From the NCBI RefSeq assembly GCF_024385505.1, contig NZ_JANFLT010000008.1:1-64000 (forward strand): a stretch of DNA of 64,000 bases, written 5' to 3'. This DNA comes from Arthrobacter zhaoxinii (GTDB taxonomy: Bacteria > Actinomycetota > Actinomycetes > Actinomycetales > Micrococcaceae). Below, piece by piece: positions 17,923 through 26,164 of this stretch (position 1 is the first letter of the stretch; each line of letters opens with the position of its first letter). Under the pieces are notes generated by a model. That model was not told the origin of the DNA and did no database searches. It saw only the letters and a list, made by a program, of their open reading frames with translations. The position numbers were made by a program, and so were the translations under genes.

Positions 17923-18747
17923 TCAGAAAGACGGCTGCGGTTGCGCGTGGCCGAGGCTCCAGTCCAGGGCATAATCGGCCACCTCTTCCCACCCCGGTTC
18001 GGCACAGGTCCAATGTGCCCGGCCGTCAAACTCGTGATACTCCGTGAGGGCGGGTGATTTGCCCCAGTGCCGGGCGTTGGATTTATTCACCGCCGGGGGC
18101 ATGATGTGGTCTTCACTGCCTCCGATAAACAGCAGCGGTGCCCTGTCCGTGGAGTAGTCCACCCAGGTCTCCTGATGCCCCGGCTGGAAATTCGCGAGCA
18201 GTCCGTACGCCCACACCCAGTTCCCGGGGGCGGCAATGGCGTACCGTTCGTAGGCGGCGTCGGAGTCCTCCCGGTTGAGGGTATTCGTGAAGGCATAGTG
18301 CCATTCATCCGGGGTGAACCCGACCGCTTTATGGAAGTTGGCAGGGTTCTTCAGGGCGGGAAAGAGTGAGCGGGCCTGGGACAGCGGGGTAACCCTCACC
18401 CCTTCGGTTGGTGCCGAATTGATGGCAGCACCGGCAGCCCCCAGACCGCGGGCGAGAAGCATCTGGGTCAGGAGCCCTCCGAAGGAGTGGCCCATGATGA
18501 TGGGCGGACGGGGCAAGGCCTCGATGACGCCCGCAAGGTGATCGAGGGTTTCCGGCACGGTAAGCGCGGCGATCACGTCCGGGTTTTCGCGCAGTGCCTC
18601 AACCTCTATTTCGAAGCCCGGATAAGCGGGCGTCAGGACGGTAAAGCCCTTCGCCTCATAATGGGCTTTCCATCCTTCCCAGCTGCGGGGCGTCACCCAG
18701 AGCCCGTGGACCAGCACGATCGTATCCGGGGTGTTGGAACCGTTCAT
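17923..18747 (-). CDS. Alpha/beta hydrolase
   Basis: A 274-aa alpha/beta-hydrolase-fold protein. The oxyanion region is V-H-G-L-W near residue 13. The nucleophile elbow is G-H-S-F-G-G near residue 96. The acid is likely the Asp in G-S-E-D-H-I, and the general base His is in F-D-G-R-A-H-W near residue 244. AAGGGA precedes the ATG by 6 nt. The substrate is unknown. It is convergent with hxlA. Confidence 0.85.
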   Translation of the reverse strand: MNGSNTPDTIVLVHGLWVTPRSWEGWKAHYEAKGFTVLTPAYPGFEIEVEALRENPDVIAALTVPETLDHLAGVIEALPRPPIIMGHSFGGLLTQMLLARGLGAAGAAINSAPTEGVRVTPLSQARSLFPALKNPANFHKAVGFTPDEWHYAFTNTLNREDSDAAYERYAIAAPGNWVWAYGLLANFQPGHQETWVDYSTDRAPLLFIGGSEDHIMPPAVNKSNARHWGKSPALTEYHEFDGRAHWTCAEPGWEEVADYALDWSLGHAQPQPSF

Positions 18748-18878
18748 GGTGTTCCCTTCGGTGCTCCGTGGGATCAAGAGGAAATGAACGTTAGCGGGAG
18801 AGTACCCAGCCCTGCGGGGAGGAACAATCCTGGAAGTCAGTTTTCGTTGCGGAACCTGCCACTTCCGCGCAGCCCGGC

Positions 18879-18916
18879 GCCGTGGGACACCCTGTAGCCG
18901 TGGGACACACCCTGTA
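18879..18916. repeat. Tandem duplication of an 18-20 nt unit
   Basis: 18879-18896 and 18897-18916 are adjacent copies of the same unit (G-C-C-G-T-G-G-G-A-C-A-C ... C-C-T-G-T-A), the second longer by one AC dinucleotide. The unit lies downstream of a DUF222-HNH gene and upstream of the hydrolase gene. No transposase is nearby. It could be a fragment of an element end or a regulator-binding repeat. Confidence 0.6.
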
Positions 18917-18945
18917 GTGGTCACGACATCTGGACACCGGTCGGT

Positions 18946-20733
18946 TTAGAACGGCGGCGCCGGTTCTTGCCGGGACTCGTGCTGCACTGAATTCTTGGGC
19001 CTTGAATCCGCCGGCTTAAAATTCTGCTGCCGGGGATCCGTACTCCGATTTACTGCCGGACCTGGCAGGTCCAGTTCCAAAAAGGGCTCGGTCCGATAGA
19101 CCCGGCCGGTCGGTGAAGTCCACTCGATTACTCCGGGGGTGGATTGGCACGCGTTCCAGAAACCCAGAGTCTTGAACCGGTGATGCCGACGGCAGAGGTG
19201 TTCCAGGTTTCCATGATCGGTCGGGCCGCCGCGGGCCCAGTCGGTCGTATGGTCGATGTCCGAACTCGCGGTGCTGACCCGGCAGCCGGGGAACCTACAG
19301 GTTCCGTCCCGTGCCCGGAGCCAGCGCCTTAGCCCCGCCGGGACCTTTCGCCGCCGACCTACGCCCAGGATCTCCCCTGTCTTCGGGTCCTGAGCCAGCC
19401 CGGTCCATCCGGCTGCGTTCCAGGCCAGCCGCCGGGCTTCTTCGGCACTTATGGGCCCGTAGCCGTGCAGTTCTGCCGGCAGGTCATCGGCGCCGAAGAG
19501 GGTTTCGGCGCTGATCAGCACCATGATTTCGGCCCGCGGGACGATCCCCTCAATCGGTCCGGATCCCACGTCTGCTCTGGCCTCCGGATCGGGGCTGCCT
19601 TCCCGGCCGCAGTCGTTCTCCGGTCCGCCGTCGAAACTGACGCCTCCCTCGTTCTGCCTGGTTCTGTCAGTGTCGTCGCCGGTATGCACGGTCCTGCTGT
19701 TGTTTCCGGCCTCGGCTCGGGTTCCGGGGGCCGCGAAAAGTCCCCGACTGCTACCCATCAGCAACTGCGCCAGGATGTCCGCACGCAGCTGATCCGTGGA
19801 CCGGGAATCCCCTCCCGCCTGTTCACCCCGCGCCGCAGTGCTGAGAGCGGTATAGATCTGCTGCGCTTCCGCGGCCCGCAGGTAAGCGGACAGACAGGAC
19901 ATGCCGTCCTCTTCCCGGTCCAGAGTGACCCTGCGTTGCTCGAAAGCGCTCAAATGCCTTTTGCTGACGGTCTCCGGAAACTTCTTTTCACGCAGCCGCC
20001 GGGCCTTGGCCGAGAACTGCGCCCGCGTTTGACCCTCCGCGGCCTTCAACAGATCGGCCTCAATTCCGGGGAGCTTCTCCGCGGAAACATTCCGGCACTG
20101 CTCCAGCACCACCTGAGCATGCTGATACGAAAACCGTCCCTCTTCCAGACCGGCCAGGGTCGCGGTCTGGGTGCCGCAGAGCTGGCCGGCCTCACTCAGC
20201 AGCCGCTCACCGGTCACCTGCGGAACGTTCAGAATGGCGGCGCATTCGGACGCTGCCAGGCTAAAGGCGATCCCGGGTTTATCCCGCTCCGACGGGTCGA
20301 AGAAGTTATGCCGGAAGATTTGCTCCATCCGGTTCAATAGGCGGGCCCGCTGCGCTTCTCCCCAGGAAATCAGATGCGCGACCCGGACCAAGGCATCACC
20401 GGCCATATCCTCGTCGAACGATTCAAGGTTCTGCAGCGCAAGGGTCCCGGTGAAACCGTCCGGGTAATCGGCGGCACGGCTTCCGGCCGGAGTGGCATCA
20501 TCGGCGGCGGCAGGCGTTGCGGGTGCGGCCTCGGCGTCGTTCTCGGGGGCGGCAGCGGCAGCGGTGGCACTTTCGTCAGCCGTCCCGGCAGGTTGGGCGG
20601 CCAGTTCCGCCCGGAACACAGCCAGAGTGACTGAAGAACAGCGCGGCTCGGCACCACTTGCCCGCCCTTCCGGCTGCTGGTTTTCACCGCTCTGCTCTTC
20701 GGCTGTCGGTTCAGTATTTCCGAGCTGATCCAT
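18946..20733 (-). CDS. DUF222 / HNH endonuclease-domain protein
   Basis: A 595-aa protein of the actinobacterial 13E12-repeat type. A low-complexity acidic/alanine-rich N-terminus (about 1-100) is followed by a long helical DUF222 region (about 100-330), a variable linker, and a C-terminal HNH nuclease at about 465-530: C-R-F-P-G-C, D-I-D-H-T, and H-L-C-R-R-H-H-R-F-K supply the zinc and catalytic residues. Families of these genes are scattered in many copies in actinobacterial genomes and are suspected of mobility. The biological target is unknown. Confidence 0.85.
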   Translation of the reverse strand: MDQLGNTEPTAEEQSGENQQPEGRASGAEPRCSSVTLAVFRAELAAQPAGTADESATAAAAAPENDAEAAPATPAAADDATPAGSRAADYPDGFTGTLALQNLESFDEDMAGDALVRVAHLISWGEAQRARLLNRMEQIFRHNFFDPSERDKPGIAFSLAASECAAILNVPQVTGERLLSEAGQLCGTQTATLAGLEEGRFSYQHAQVVLEQCRNVSAEKLPGIEADLLKAAEGQTRAQFSAKARRLREKKFPETVSKRHLSAFEQRRVTLDREEDGMSCLSAYLRAAEAQQIYTALSTAARGEQAGGDSRSTDQLRADILAQLLMGSSRGLFAAPGTRAEAGNNSRTVHTGDDTDRTRQNEGGVSFDGGPENDCGREGSPDPEARADVGSGPIEGIVPRAEIMVLISAETLFGADDLPAELHGYGPISAEEARRLAWNAAGWTGLAQDPKTGEILGVGRRRKVPAGLRRWLRARDGTCRFPGCRVSTASSDIDHTTDWARGGPTDHGNLEHLCRRHHRFKTLGFWNACQSTPGVIEWTSPTGRVYRTEPFLELDLPGPAVNRSTDPRQQNFKPADSRPKNSVQHESRQEPAPPF

Positions 20734-21048
20734 ACCTCAGGATTTCATCCGGCACTGACATTCCAGGCCTCAAAACAGGCCGAAAACGGACCTCGGGAAA
20801 ACCTCAGATACCCGTCTTTTCGGCCTGACTACTTGCCTTCAATGCAGGGATTTTTGCGCGCACCCGGGAGGTCCGCTCGAGCCAACAACGAGCGCCTTCG
20901 AAGTCAGCCCCGCACCGACTCTGAACCGGCTCCGCCTCGGCCATGTGGTCGGTACCCAAGACAAAATCGTCACGTCCGGGACTTCTGATTTACGTCAAGT
21001 GCGGGCACGGGGGCTTTGCCTTCGCTCCAGACTTTCCGTCAACCCCTC
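20734..21048. other. Intergenic region between DUF222-HNH and HTH genes
   Basis: About 315 bp without a convincing gene. It contains short dyads, for example 6-bp arms CGCTCG/CGAGCG near 20875-20895, and a lone CCGTCAA half-site at 21036-21042 that matches the operator of the next gene. It must also hold the promoter of the leftward HNH gene, which I could not place. Confidence 0.4.
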
Positions 21049-21084
21049 TTGACTCACCCGGACCGTCAACCTAGATTGACGGTC
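21049..21084 (+). promoter_or_regulatory. Promoter with overlapping 9-bp inverted-repeat operator
   Basis: TTGACT (21049-21054), a 17-nt spacer and TAGATT (21072-21077) form a near-ideal SigA promoter. A perfect dyad GACCGTCAA (21061-21069) and TTGACGGTC (21076-21084), with a 6-nt centre, covers the -10 box and touches the ATG. An additional half-site CCGTCAA is at 21036-21042. The transcript would be leaderless. A factor bound to the dyad would block transcription, and the HTH protein encoded directly downstream is the obvious candidate. Confidence 0.8.
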
Positions 21085-21300
21085 ATGGAAGACCAATCCC
21101 CCCTGGCCGCCGCGGCGGCGAGTCCCGATCCGGCCACCGGGCTGCGCGCCGTCGTCGCCCTCGGCCGGCTGCGCGACCAGCTCGAGGCAGTGCAGGTCGC
21201 CAACGCCCGGGCGCAGGGCTGGTCCTGGCAGGCGATCGCGGACCAGCTCGGCATCAGCAAGCAGGCAGTGCACCAGAAATACAACCGGAAAGCGAAGTAG
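21085..21300 (+). CDS. Small helix-turn-helix protein
   Basis: A 71-aa protein that is almost only a DNA-binding unit. A helical N-terminal part (about 15-40, probably dimerising) leads into an HTH at about residues 46-67 (G-W-S-W-Q-A-I-A-D-Q-L-G-I-S-K-Q-A-V-H). The ATG abuts the operator dyad, with no ribosome site, so translation is leaderless. The stop is 4 nt from the next ATG, so it is co-transcribed with the Clp-N protein, and autorepression is likely. Confidence 0.85.
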   Translation: MEDQSPLAAAAASPDPATGLRAVVALGRLRDQLEAVQVANARAQGWSWQAIADQLGISKQAVHQKYNRKAK

Positions 21301-21304
21301 AGCC

Positions 21305-21886
21305 ATGTTTGAACGGTTTACACAGCAAGCCCGTCAAAGCGTCATCTCCGCACAGGAAGAAGCCCACACCCTGGAGGCGACGCAGATCCTTCCGGTGCAT
21401 CTACTCCTCAGCACCGTGTCCACCGCTGAAGCCACCACTCCCCTGCTGGCATCCGTGCTGGCCGAGTCCGGACTGACCTCGGCGCAGCTGCGCGCGGACC
21501 TTCGCGCCATGGGCGCGGACTCCGGGTACGACGACGCCGCCGCCTTGGAATCCGTCGGTATCGACCTGGACGAAGTGCGACGCGCCATCGACGCACAATT
21601 CGGCGAAGGTGCCCTGGACGCGGCGGCCGGTTCCGCCCCGCGGCGCCGTCGCCTGTTCGACTCCCTCAAAGGCGGGCACCGGCCCTTCAGCAGCGGTGCG
21701 AAAGCCGTGCTGACCAACAGCCTGCGCGAATCAACGGCCCGGAAGGACGGTTACATCGGGACCGAACATCTCCTGCTCGGGATCCTGCGCGGCGCCGACC
21801 CTGCCGCTCTGTCTCTGGTCAGCCAGCATGTCGGGCCGGACGAACTGCGGGCACGCATTCTCCGCACGATGGACGCCGCGGCCTAA
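21305..21886 (+). CDS. Stand-alone Clp N-terminal domain protein
   Basis: A 193-aa protein with two Clp-N (ClpA/ClpC N-domain) repeats at about residues 1-75 and 125-190 (F-T-Q-Q-A-R-Q-S-V, L-P-V-H-L-L-L; F-S-S-G-A-K-A-V-L, G-T-E-H-L-L-L-G-I). No AAA+ ATPase module follows. In ClpC this domain receives adaptors and substrates, so this protein could be an adaptor, a decoy or a sensor of misfolded or arginine-phosphorylated protein. The partner HTH gene is immediately upstream. It converges on a methyltransferase gene with a 3-nt gap. Confidence 0.85.
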   Translation: MFERFTQQARQSVISAQEEAHTLEATQILPVHLLLSTVSTAEATTPLLASVLAESGLTSAQLRADLRAMGADSGYDDAAALESVGIDLDEVRRAIDAQFGEGALDAAAGSAPRRRRLFDSLKGGHRPFSSGAKAVLTNSLRESTARKDGYIGTEHLLLGILRGADPAALSLVSQHVGPDELRARILRTMDAAA

Positions 21887-21889
21887 GTC

Positions 21890-22495
21890 TTAGGCTCGGC
21901 CCAGCACCGCCACGAGGAAGTCCGACTCGGGCGTAAACGGCCGCAGGTCCCATGTGGAGAACCGCTGCTGCACCTCAAGCCCGGCCGCGGCGGCGTCGTC
22001 AAAGAAGGACTCGAAGGCGTACCCGCGGTTTCCGCCGAACCCGATAACCACGCGGCCGTCGGCTGCCAGGTGCTCGCGCGTCCGGGTCAGGACGTCGACG
22101 GCGGTGCCCGGTGCCAGGAAGGTCATCACGTTGCCGGCGCAGACAATCAGGTCGAACGGTTCGGGAACGCCTGCAGCGGGCAGGTCCAGCTCGGCCAGGT
22201 CCCCCACGAACCACTGCAGGTCCGGGAAGTCCCGCCGGGCGGCGTCGATCAGTTCGGGATCGACGTCGACGCCGACGACGGCGTGGCTGCGGCGCGCGAG
22301 TTCCCCGCCCACCCGGCCGGGACCGCAGCCGGCGTCGAGAATCCGGGCTCCGCGCGGCAGCATCGCGTCGATCAGCCGGGCTTCGCCGTCGAGGTCCTGG
22401 CCCTGCTCCCGCATCGCTTCAAACCGCGAGATGTACCAGGCGGAATGTCCGGGATTCTGCCGCTTTTTCGCTTCCCAGAGGGTTTCGTTTCGCAT
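21890..22495 (-). CDS. SAM-dependent methyltransferase
   Basis: A 201-aa class I methyltransferase. Motif I, L-D-A-G-C-G-P-G-R-V-G, is at about residues 53-63. The acidic residue of motif II is in G-V-D-V-D near 74-78. L-I-V-C-A-G-N-V serves as motif IV. The substrate is unknown. Its stop and that of the convergent Clp-N gene are 3 nt apart inside a small palindrome. Confidence 0.88.
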   Translation of the reverse strand: MRNETLWEAKKRQNPGHSAWYISRFEAMREQGQDLDGEARLIDAMLPRGARILDAGCGPGRVGGELARRSHAVVGVDVDPELIDAARRDFPDLQWFVGDLAELDLPAAGVPEPFDLIVCAGNVMTFLAPGTAVDVLTRTREHLAADGRVVIGFGGNRGYAFESFFDDAAAAGLEVQQRFSTWDLRPFTPESDFLVAVLGRA

Positions 22496-22515
22496 GTTTC
22501 CAGCCTACGTCGCGA

Positions 22516-22557
22516 AACCGGCGGCCGGTCAGCCGCTAGGGCTGCCGGCCGCCGGTT
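22516..22557 (-). terminator. Hairpin after the 188-aa membrane protein gene
   Basis: A 13-bp perfect outer stem plus a 4-bp inner stem separated by a one-base bulge, in the gap between two leftward genes. There is no T tract, but the stem is very stable. Confidence 0.6.
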
Positions 22558-22570
22558 GCGGATGTGGAGA

Positions 22571-23137
22571 CTAGGCCTTGCTGAGCTGCTTCTTGCCCTT
22601 GCGGTACTGCCCCATCGACTTGAAGTAGTGGTTCGACGGCGTCAGGAACAGCAGCACCGTTGCGGCCAGCGACAGCAGGACGGACACCAAAGTCACCCAG
22701 GCTGCCGGGTAGACCGTGATGACGCTGGCGAAGAACTGCACGCGCGTGTTCATCGCGGTGAGAATCACGACGACGATAAGGACTATCCGGGGCCAGCTAA
22801 AGCCCATCCGGGACAGCAGTGCAATTCCCGCGAGAATAATGCCGGTAAAGATACCCGCTGACACATAGCCGGAGATTTCCTCGGAGGACCACCAGGGAAT
22901 GTTGGCTTCACCGAAGATCGACGCAATTTCCTCCTTGTGCTTCTCGGACTTCACGGCCATGATTCCCACCGGAATCCGGATAAGCACCAACGCAACTGCT
23001 GCGATCAGCAGCCAGAAGGCCATCTCCACCGTCTTCGGACGGGCCGGAGCTGCTCCCGGCGTCGCCGGAGTCTGTGCTGCCGGCTGTGCTCCGGCGTAAG
23101 GATTCTGGTTGGCGTCCTGCGCCACGTTCTCGGTCAT
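22571..23137 (-). CDS. Four-helix membrane protein of unknown function
   Basis: A 188-aa protein. A Pro/Ala/Gln-rich cytoplasmic N-terminus (1-35) is followed by four predicted membrane helices at about 38-60, 90-110, 115-135 and 145-168, then a basic C-terminal tail (K-G-K-K-Q-L-S-K). I do not recognise the family beyond its resemblance to conserved Arthrobacter membrane proteins. It is flanked by hairpins, so it is probably monocistronic. Confidence 0.7.
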   Translation of the reverse strand: MTENVAQDANQNPYAGAQPAAQTPATPGAAPARPKTVEMAFWLLIAAVALVLIRIPVGIMAVKSEKHKEEIASIFGEANIPWWSSEEISGYVSAGIFTGIILAGIALLSRMGFSWPRIVLIVVVILTAMNTRVQFFASVITVYPAAWVTLVSVLLSLAATVLLFLTPSNHYFKSMGQYRKGKKQLSKA

Positions 23138-23249
23138 GCTGCTTCCCCCATAAAGCTGGCTGGTTCCGCGGCGGATTTGCCGGGTCGGTAGGTAGCCTAT
23201 CCGACCGCAGGCTGACTTTTAGTACCGGCGGACCGCCAAGGTGCGGACC

Positions 23250-24479
23250 TTATATCTCCGCGGGCGAAAGCCATCGGCCCCGCCGCATGACGCGGCGGAG
23301 CTCCAGCTCCGGGCCGAGAACCAGCAGGTCCGCAGCAGCACCCTGTACCAGCTGGCCGACCTGCTGTTCGATCCCGAGAACCCGGGCCGGCACCAGCGCA
23401 GCCGCAGTCACTGCCTCTACCAGGCTGACACCGGCCCGGACACTGTTCCGCACCAGATCCAGCATGGATGCGGTGCCGCCCGCAATCGCACCAGTGGCAG
23501 TCACCCGTGCGGTGCCTTGCCGCACCGTGACGGCCGCAGGACCAAGCCGGTACTCCCCGTCCTGCAGCCCCGCAGCAGCCATGGAATCCGTCACCAGCGC
23601 TATGTTCTCCGCACCCAGGAGCTCGAACATGGTGGCCACCAGCACGGGGTCCAGATGGACGTTGTCGCCAATGAGCTCGACGACGGCGGCGCCCGCCTTC
23701 GCTGCCCGGAGGCAGGAGGCGAGCGCGCCCGGCGCCCGGTGATGCAGCGGGTCCATGGCGTTGAACATGTGGGTGACCGTCGGGCGGGCCGCAGACGCTG
23801 CAGCGCCTGCCAGCATCCGCCGGGAACGGGCGAGGGACTGTTCGGCCTGAATCGGCGAGCAGGCGGTGTGGCCCAGTGACGGAATCACGCCGTGGGCGAC
23901 CAGCAGGTCCACGAGCTGATCAGCGCCGGCCAGCTCGGGGGCATAAGTCATGGTGCGCAGGTGGCCGCGGGCGGCGGAGATAAACCTGCCCGCCAGCAAC
24001 ACGTCCGGATCCTGCAGCGACTGGGGGTCCTGTGCGCCGCAGCGGGCTGCGGCAAGGAAAGGCCCTTCCAGATGCAGTCCTGCCAGCAGTCCCTCCTCTG
24101 CCAGGCCCGCGAGTACTCCGAGCTGCCGGAGCAGCGCGTCCGGTGCGGCAGTGACAAGGCTGGCCAGCAGGGTGGTGGTGCCGCCGGCATAAAGCGCCGT
24201 GATTCCCGCGCGGACGTCCTCCGCCTCGGCGCTGGAGAAATCCACCCCGTGGGCTCCGTGGCAGTGCAGGTCGATCAGGCCCGGCACGAGCACCTCCCCC
24301 GCCGCGAGGTCAATAAAGCGGTCACCGGGACGGGGCTGGAATCCGGTGCCCGGCCTCGAATAGGCGAGTACCGTGCCCTCCACTGCAACCGTGGCATCCG
24401 CCAGGGTTTCCGTGCCGAGGACCGCCCGCCCGCGCAGGACGGTACGGGGAGTTCCGGGCGTCAGGGCGTATTTGGTCAT
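23250..24479 (-). CDS. nagA: N-acetylglucosamine-6-phosphate deacetylase
   Basis: A 409-aa amidohydrolase that removes acetate from GlcNAc-6-P to give glucosamine-6-P. Metal and catalytic residues are visible in order: D-L-H-C-H near residue 71, L-E-G-P-F (Glu ligand) near 137, L-G-H-T near 202, T-H-M-F-N-A-M near 235, and V-T-D-S-M (catalytic Asp) near 296. It is the last gene of the leftward nanR-nagB-nagA operon, starting 10 nt after nagB. Confidence 0.94.
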   Translation of the reverse strand: MTKYALTPGTPRTVLRGRAVLGTETLADATVAVEGTVLAYSRPGTGFQPRPGDRFIDLAAGEVLVPGLIDLHCHGAHGVDFSSAEAEDVRAGITALYAGGTTTLLASLVTAAPDALLRQLGVLAGLAEEGLLAGLHLEGPFLAAARCGAQDPQSLQDPDVLLAGRFISAARGHLRTMTYAPELAGADQLVDLLVAHGVIPSLGHTACSPIQAEQSLARSRRMLAGAAASAARPTVTHMFNAMDPLHHRAPGALASCLRAAKAGAAVVELIGDNVHLDPVLVATMFELLGAENIALVTDSMAAAGLQDGEYRLGPAAVTVRQGTARVTATGAIAGGTASMLDLVRNSVRAGVSLVEAVTAAALVPARVLGIEQQVGQLVQGAAADLLVLGPELELRRVMRRGRWLSPAEI

Positions 24480-24489
24480 TGGCTGTCCG

Positions 24490-25236
24490 TCAGGCCAGCA
24501 GGGAGGCCGCGGCGTCGTCCGCCAGGACGGTGACGTTGCCGTGCAGCTGCAGCACCGACGCCGGGCATTCCGGTGTCACCGGGCCGGTCAGGGCGCGTGC
24601 CAGGGCCTCGGCCTTTTCCCGTCCCCGGGCAATCAGGAGCAGCTGCCGGGCTTCCAGGATGGTGCCGAGCCCCTGGGTGAGGCAGTGCGTGGGTACGTCC
24701 TCGAGGGAATCGAAGAACCGCTGATTGGCCCGGCGGGTGTCCTCGGTGAGAGTCTCCAGTCGGGTGCGCGAGTCCAGCGCTGCACCCGGCTCGTTGAAGG
24801 CCAGATGGCCGTTGCGGCCGATGCCCAGGATCTGCAGGTCAATGCCGCCTGCTGCTGCGATGCGCTGCTCGTAGCGGGCGCCGGCCTCGTCCAGCTTCTC
24901 CGCATGCGGGTCGGGGACATGCATGGTCGCGGGGTCCAGCCCCAGCGGTTCAATGATTTCCCGGCGGAGCACTTCGACGTAGCTCTGCGCGTGGCCCGGA
25001 GCCAGTCCCACATATTCGTCCAGGGCAAACCAGGTAGCGCTGCTGAAATCGGTGCCCCCGGCGGCGAGCTCCCTGTAGAGGGGCGACGGCGACGAACCGG
25101 TGGCGACGCCGATCACCGGGGCCGGCCTCCCGGCGAGGGTTTCGAGCACAAGGTCAGCTCCGGCCTGTCCCAGGGTGGCCGCGTCGGCGCGGCGGATCAC
25201 CCGGATCGAAGAGTGCTGCAGGGACCCGGCCCTCAC
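24490..25236 (-). CDS. nagB: Glucosamine-6-phosphate deaminase
   Basis: A 248-aa isomerase/deaminase that converts glucosamine-6-P to fructose-6-P and ammonia, feeding glycolysis. The substrate site is G-V-A-T-G-S-S-P. The catalytic Asp is in F-A-L-D-E-Y, and the His in G-I-G-R-N-G-H-L-A-F-N-E-P is the ring-opening base. The GTG start overlaps the nanR stop in a GTGA junction, so the two are translationally coupled. Confidence 0.93.
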   Translation of the reverse strand: MRAGSLQHSSIRVIRRADAATLGQAGADLVLETLAGRPAPVIGVATGSSPSPLYRELAAGGTDFSSATWFALDEYVGLAPGHAQSYVEVLRREIIEPLGLDPATMHVPDPHAEKLDEAGARYEQRIAAAGGIDLQILGIGRNGHLAFNEPGAALDSRTRLETLTEDTRRANQRFFDSLEDVPTHCLTQGLGTILEARQLLLIARGREKAEALARALTGPVTPECPASVLQLHGNVTVLADDAAASLLA

Positions 25237-25970
25237 GAGGCGTCCTGCAGCTTGGCGAGTTCGCCTCGGATCCCGTCGAAATGCCTGCGCAGGCGTTCCG
25301 CGGCCAGCTCCTTGTCACCGTCTTTGACTGCTTCAAAAATCCCGCGGTGAACCGCCGCCGTTTCCGTCAGGTTGATCAGCGGGTCCCCGCCCAGCTCCGC
25401 ATGGATCTTGCGGTACACCTTCCAGAAAACGGACATCAGATTCGAGAGCAGCTCATTCCCCAGCGGTTCAAACAGCTGGTAGTGGAAAGCTTCGTCAACT
25501 TCGGTGAAGACTTCGCCTTCCGCGGCCAGGGTCTCCATCTGCTGGACAGTGGCCTCGATCTCAGCCAAGTGGTCCGGCGTCGAGAGGTCCATCGCCTCGC
25601 CGATCAGGCCGGATTCCAGCGCCTGCCGGACATCAACCAGCTGCAGCGCCTCCTTGCCTTCGTGGCGCAGGGAAAGCCTCCCGCGGAATGTCAGCCCGTC
25701 CGCCAGGGCATCGAAGTTGGCCGGAGCCACAAACATCCCAAACCCGTGCCGGATTTCAATCACCCCAAGGGCCTGGAGGACCTTCAGCGCCTCCCGCAGG
25801 GTGTTCCTGCCGATACCCAGCGCGAGGGTGAGTTCCCCCTCGGTGGGCAACGCATCGCCGGCCTTCAGGTCACGGTCGAGGATCAACTCCATGATGTCGG
25901 CCTGCAGAGCGCGGGAACGGTTCTGGGCACTGAACCGGGCCGGCGGCAGTGAGGCATCGGGCAGGCTCAT
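25233..25970 (-). CDS. nanR: FadR/FCD-type GntR regulator, probable NanR
   Basis: A 245-aa regulator. The winged HTH is at about 18-85 (A-L-Q-A-D-I-M-E-L-I-L, G-I-G-R-N-T-L-R-E-A-L-K-V-L, and the wing R-H-G-F-G-M-F-V). The FCD effector domain is at about 100-240, with conserved Asp/His metal-site residues. It is first in the nagBA operon and divergent from the sialic-acid uptake operon. By position and family it resembles NanR of Corynebacterium glutamicum, a repressor relieved by sialic-acid intermediates. AGGAGG precedes the ATG. Confidence 0.85.
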   Translation of the reverse strand: MSLPDASLPPARFSAQNRSRALQADIMELILDRDLKAGDALPTEGELTLALGIGRNTLREALKVLQALGVIEIRHGFGMFVAPANFDALADGLTFRGRLSLRHEGKEALQLVDVRQALESGLIGEAMDLSTPDHLAEIEATVQQMETLAAEGEVFTEVDEAFHYQLFEPLGNELLSNLMSVFWKVYRKIHAELGGDPLINLTETAAVHRGIFEAVKDGDKELAAERLRRHFDGIRGELAKLQDAS

Positions 25971-26033
25971 TCAGATCCTCCTGGAACTGTTCGAAAGGTG
26001 GCGCCGGGGCGAAAGATAATTCGATCCTAGGTT

Positions 26034-26047
26034 ATAGGACGTCCCAT
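26034..26047. promoter_or_regulatory. Candidate NanR operator 1
   Basis: A dyad AT-N-GGACGTCC-N-AT. It lies directly upstream of a leftward -10 box TATAAC (26030-26035 read on the minus strand), and would block nanR-nagBA transcription. Its right half, ACGTCCCAT, recurs with one change (ACGTCCGAT) at 26128-26136. Confidence 0.55.
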
Positions 26048-26073
26048 CTACGGAAAAGACACCCAGATCTCGC

Positions 26074-26103
26074 TTGACGGCGTGATGTGATGAACCTTAC
26101 AGT
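26074..26103 (+). promoter_or_regulatory. Candidate promoter of the sialic-acid uptake operon
   Basis: TTGACG (26074-26079), an 18-nt spacer and TACAGT (26098-26103). Transcription would start near 26110, just upstream of the second operator candidate. Confidence 0.45.
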
Positions 26104-26117
26104 TCTGGGACAACCGT

Positions 26118-26136
26118 CGGACATCCTACGTCCGAT
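26118..26136. promoter_or_regulatory. Candidate NanR operator 2
   Basis: CGGAC (26118-26122) and GTCCG (26130-26134) form a dyad with a 7-nt centre. The half-site ACGTCCGAT matches operator 1 in 8 of 9 bases. It lies just downstream of the predicted start of the uptake operon, where a bound repressor would act as a roadblock. Confidence 0.5.
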
Positions 26137-26164
26137 AAGTGACATGGATGGGTGAGGCGCAACG

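Noticed and set aside
20870-21000. Possible tRNA-like stretch before the HTH gene
   Set aside because: No complete cloverleaf, no T-loop consensus and no paired acceptor stem.
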